From positions 1 through 8,304 of the forward strand of contig JBGCDD010000203.1 of NCBI GenBank assembly GCA_045105075.1: a stretch of 8,304 nt of DNA, written 5' to 3'. The notes under the pieces were generated by a model. It saw nothing but the letters and a program-made list of their open reading frames with translations, searched no databases and was not told the origin of the DNA. Origin of the DNA: JBGCDD01 sp045105075. Lineage in GTDB: Bacteria > Pseudomonadota > Alphaproteobacteria > Rhodobacterales > Rhodobacteraceae. The position numbers were made by a program, and so were the translations under genes. Below are positions 6,167 through 8,304 of the stretch, piece after piece (position 1 is the first letter of the stretch; every line of letters starts with the position of its first letter).

Positions 6167-6856
6167 ATGGAGCCATCTTTCAAAGCCATTGCCGACCACA
6201 GCGTTCTGGTCACGTTCGCGGACGAAATCTCGGATGAAACCCACGCGCGCGTTCTTGCATTGGACAAGGCGCTGGCTTGTGACCCTCCCGCTGGCATGAT
6301 CGAAACTGTGCCTGCTTTGGTGAACCTTTTGGTGGCCTTCGACGTTATGACAACGGATCACAGAGCCGTCGAAGCCGCCGTTCGGGCGCGCCTGAAGGGT
6401 CTCAAAATCGACGTCACGACTGGGGCAACACGCGTCGTTCACGTGTGTTACGAACCGCCCTTCGCGCCTGATCTTGCGGCAGTTGTCGCAGCCACGGGTC
6501 TCGGCGCCGAAGCGGTGATAAATGCACATCTTGCAGGCGACTACTGTGCTTTGATGTATGGGTTTTCGCCGGGCTACGCCTATTTGGCTGGCGTTCCAGA
6601 GGTGATACAAGTTCCTCGCAAAAAGGCTGCAGTGCGCGATATACCTGCGGGCAGTGTGATCATCGCAGGCGCGCAATGCCTTGTGACAACCCTGATGATG
6701 CCCACCGGCTGGTCGATAATCGGACGCTCGCCAACCAAGATCCTGACACAAGACCCAGCGCGCCCGTTCCTGTTGGATGTTGGCGACACTGTCGTCTTTG
6801 AACGCATTGATATGTCTACGTTTGACCGCTTGACGCAGGACCACGCGCATGGCTGA
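6167..6856 (+). CDS. pxpB: 5-oxoprolinase subunit B
   Basis: 229 residues, the normal length for this family (also known as KipI or carboxyltransferase subdomain C/D proteins). Recognisable blocks are DHSVLVTFADEI near the start, YGFSPGYAYLAGVPE (about 131-145), RDIPAGSVIIAGAQ (157-170) and MPTGWSIIGRSPTKIL (178-193). It begins 8 bases after pxpA and its last 8 bases overlap the start of pxpC, so the three are one transcription unit with coupled translation. With PxpC it forms the ATP-using part of the 5-oxoprolinase; Bacillus homologues (KipI) were first described as kinase inhibitors, so function by name alone can mislead. The complete pxpABC order makes the 5-oxoprolinase assignment firm. 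Confidence 0.94.
   Translation: MEPSFKAIADHSVLVTFADEISDETHARVLALDKALACDPPAGMIETVPALVNLLVAFDVMTTDHRAVEAAVRARLKGLKIDVTTGATRVVHVCYEPPFAPDLAAVVAATGLGAEAVINAHLAGDYCALMYGFSPGYAYLAGVPEVIQVPRKKAAVRDIPAGSVIIAGAQCLVTTLMMPTGWSIIGRSPTKILTQDPARPFLLDVGDTVVFERIDMSTFDRLTQDHAHG
6836..6856 (+). promoter_or_regulatory. ribosome binding site and 8-base overlap coupling pxpB and pxpC
   Basis: CAGGA at 6836-6840 stands eight bases before the pxpC ATG at 6849. The pxpC start lies inside the end of pxpB (ATGGCTGA; the pxpB stop TGA is 6854-6856). This supports the pxpC start and implies translational coupling, fitting subunits made in equal amounts. Confidence 0.8.
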
Positions 6857-7850
6857 CGCGCTGCTTTCCGTCAGCTTTGCCGGACCCCTTATCACATTCC
6901 AAGACGCAGGCCGTCCCGGCAATATGCGCTATGGGATTTCAAATTCCGGGCCGATGGATCGCTTGGCCTTTGACGCCGCCCATGCTGCTTTGGGCAACGC
7001 GCCGGGTCAAACGGCAATTGAGATATCCCTCGGTGGCCTCATCCTGCACTGCAACGACGGCAGCGTCACGGTGGCCATCACGGGTGGCGATTTCGTGGTA
7101 GAGCACGCCGGCCAGGAAATCAGGTCGTGGTCAATCCTGACGATCAGCAAAGGAGAAAGGCTGGCAATCCGCGCCGGGCCGAGGGGGAGCTGGGCCTATC
7201 TGGCCTTCACCGGTGAGTTGCAAACACATTCGTGGCTGAACAGCCAAGCCACACATTCCACGTCCGGGCTTGGCGGCGGTACATTGCGGTCGGGTGATAC
7301 AATTGAACTTGCCAATACCGTGATCAAAGATGATCGCCACGGCAACATTCTACCGCCTGACCTTTGGGATGACGGCGCATTTCAGGTGGTCATGGGGCCA
7401 CAAGACCACCACTTTGACCACAGCATTTTAGACCGCTTTTTGACGGGCACGTTTCAAGTGAGTGATGCTTACGATCGCATGGGCATGCGGTTAAGCGGCC
7501 CGGATGTGCCACCAAGAGGGGCACTTTCCATCCCGTCCGAACCGATCGCGCGCGGCTCCGTCCAAGTGTCAGGCGATGGCACCCCTACTATCTTGATGGC
7601 GGACCATCAGACAACGGGCGGATACCCAAAAATCGCAACACTGCTATCAAGCGAGACCGACCGATTGGCCCAGTTTCGGGCAGGCCAACCTGTTCGATTT
7701 ATAAGTATTTCAAGCGAACAAGCCGTGATAAAAGCCCGCGCTTTTGGCAAGTCTAAACAACAATACCTTGACGAAATTGGCGTCGCACGCGGAACGCTTG
7801 ATCAACGCCTGATGCGCGAGAACCTGATACATGGCTTTTCTTACGACTAA
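6849..7850 (+). CDS. pxpC: 5-oxoprolinase subunit C (biotin-dependent carboxyltransferase-like family)
   Basis: 333 residues, within the usual 310-350 range. The N-terminal signature is clear: ITFQDAGRPGNMRYGI (15-30), SNSGPMDRLAFDAAHAALGN (31-50) and AIEISLGG (56-63). Later family blocks include GPQDHHFD, SDAYDRMGMRLSGP, SEPIARGSVQVSGDGTP and ADHQTTGGYPKIA, all typical of the KipA/PxpC fold. It completes the ATP-dependent 5-oxoprolinase with pxpA and pxpB. The protein ends ENLIHGFSYD with TAA at 7848-7850. Sequence belonging to an IS5-type element starts within a few bases, so the last residues may have been altered by the insertion, although the ENLI ending looks normal for the family and I expect an active product. 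Confidence 0.94.
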   Translation: MADALLSVSFAGPLITFQDAGRPGNMRYGISNSGPMDRLAFDAAHAALGNAPGQTAIEISLGGLILHCNDGSVTVAITGGDFVVEHAGQEIRSWSILTISKGERLAIRAGPRGSWAYLAFTGELQTHSWLNSQATHSTSGLGGGTLRSGDTIELANTVIKDDRHGNILPPDLWDDGAFQVVMGPQDHHFDHSILDRFLTGTFQVSDAYDRMGMRLSGPDVPPRGALSIPSEPIARGSVQVSGDGTPTILMADHQTTGGYPKIATLLSSETDRLAQFRAGQPVRFISISSEQAVIKARAFGKSKQQYLDEIGVARGTLDQRLMRENLIHGFSYD

Positions 7851-8304
7851 GGTCAGGACACCCAGCAAATGACAAGAGCGGCCAGCGCGATGGCTGATAG
7901 GAAGACCTTCGAGCATCTGTCGTATTGGGTTGCAACACGCGGCCAGTCCTTCAGCCAATCAAACAGGGTCTCGATCCTGTTTCGGCGCTTGTCGTACTTC
8001 ATTGACGTCTTCCGTTGTTTCCGGCCAGGGATGCAAGCGCGTATCCCATTGTCTTTCAACGCTTCTCTGAACCAGTCGGCGTCATAACCCCGATCGCCGA
8101 GTTGCCAATCGAAATCTGGTAGGCTGCTCAGGAATGCCCGCGCGCCGATGTCGTCGCTCACCTGGCCAGCGGTGACGAACAGATTTGAGAGGCCGACATT
8201 CGCCATTGTCGCTCGAACCAATGGCGCGACAAGGCTCATCTGTCGCAGATGGCGTGCAACTTGGTCTTCCTGCCGCGCTTGGTCCGACCACCCTCTCATC
8301 GATT
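7851..8304. mobile_element. IS5-family insertion sequence remnant, one end near 7851
   Basis: The transposase 3' end reaches to within 3 bases of the pxpC stop codon, so the IS terminus must lie around 7840-7855. In this group the terminus is usually only a few bases beyond the transposase stop. The candidate end begins GGTCAGGACACCC. The matching inverted repeat and target duplication would be at the other end, outside the window, so the exact boundary is not proven. Confidence 0.65.
7853..8304 (-). pseudogene. IS5-family transposase, degenerate C-terminal part (runs off right edge)
   Basis: On the minus strand this is the C-terminal part of an IS5-type DDE transposase: FVTAGQVSDDIGARAFLSSL, LGDRGYDADWFREAL with the second catalytic Asp, GIRACIPGRKQRK, NRIETLFDWLKDW with the catalytic Glu, and YDRCSKVFLSAIALAALVI, ending at a TGA (7853-7855). 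The preceding family segment GRTKRGRKTKLHAICD is in a different frame (from 8289) and hits a TGA at 8236-8238. At least one frameshift lies between about 8240 and 8190. Four residues also seem missing between KYDKRR and NRIE (relatives have YKRR there). The 148-residue frame from 8299 is therefore a decayed copy, and its apparent start MRGW is not a real N-terminus. The first catalytic Asp would lie beyond the window. It is probably immobile by itself. Confidence 0.9.

Noticed and set aside
5876..6922. 348-codon minus-strand open frame across pxpA/pxpB
   Set aside because: It is antisense to two clear 5-oxoprolinase genes, with no recognisable domain; GC-rich codon bias explains the absence of stops.
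8082..8291. 69-codon minus-strand frame as a separate small gene or the first ORF of a two-ORF transposase
   Set aside because: It overlaps the transposase body, where family blocks hop between frames. Programmed frameshifting in this IS group lies further upstream, so a decayed transposase is the better explanation.
1..8304. CRISPR arrays, tRNA/rRNA genes, phage genes, riboswitches and tandem repeats
   Set aside because: Looked for on both strands by eye; no repeat-spacer pattern, cloverleaf-like sequence or other supporting signal was found.

Overview
The window reads as part of a GC-rich alphaproteobacterial genome, most likely the Roseobacter/Rhodobacterales group. This rests on codon use, on the gene set (a small-molecule catabolic island under a LysR regulator) and on an IS5-type transposase fragment of a kind common there. 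Genus cannot be fixed from sequence alone. The mix of broken genes and IS remnants would suit an IS-rich, decaying Roseobacter genome, but that is inference.

Layout, left to right. Positions 1-471 (minus strand) hold the 5' part of a wrecked acyl-CoA dehydrogenase gene. It has a nonsense codon, a deletion of roughly 100 codons and a frameshift, and it runs off the left edge. Positions 573-1532 (minus) encode an intact LysR-type regulator. A 97-base divergent intergenic region (1533-1629) separates it from a plus-strand run of genes: the two small subunits of a split ThDP-dependent 2-oxo-acid decarboxylase of the ComD/ComE (sulfopyruvate decarboxylase) type (1633-2184 and about 2190-2777), and an intact aldehyde dehydrogenase (2793-4265). 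Next come two relics welded together: a DAO-type FAD-dependent oxidoreductase lacking its middle and C-terminus (4269 to about 4910), and a short-chain dehydrogenase lacking its Rossmann N-terminus and its catalytic segment and carrying a nonsense codon near its end (about 4910-5392). Intact 5-oxoprolinase genes pxpA, pxpB and pxpC follow (5394-7850), tightly packed, with pxpB and pxpC overlapping by 8 bases. A degenerate C-terminal part of an IS5-family transposase (minus, 7853 to the right edge) lies directly against the pxpC stop codon.

How the genes may work together: the LysR protein probably controls the divergent operon. An amine or amino-acid oxidase (now dead) and an SDR (now dead) could once have produced a 2-oxo acid. 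The ThDP enzyme would decarboxylate this to an aldehyde, the aldehyde dehydrogenase would oxidise it to a carboxylic acid, and PxpABC would hydrolyse 5-oxoproline or a related lactam with ATP. The natural substrate is unknown. The striking feature is selective decay: the acyl-CoA dehydrogenase, oxidase and SDR genes each lost about 80-100 internal codons, while the regulator, decarboxylase, aldehyde dehydrogenase and PxpABC frames remain open and keep the motifs I could check. No tRNA, rRNA, CRISPR array or phage gene was seen.
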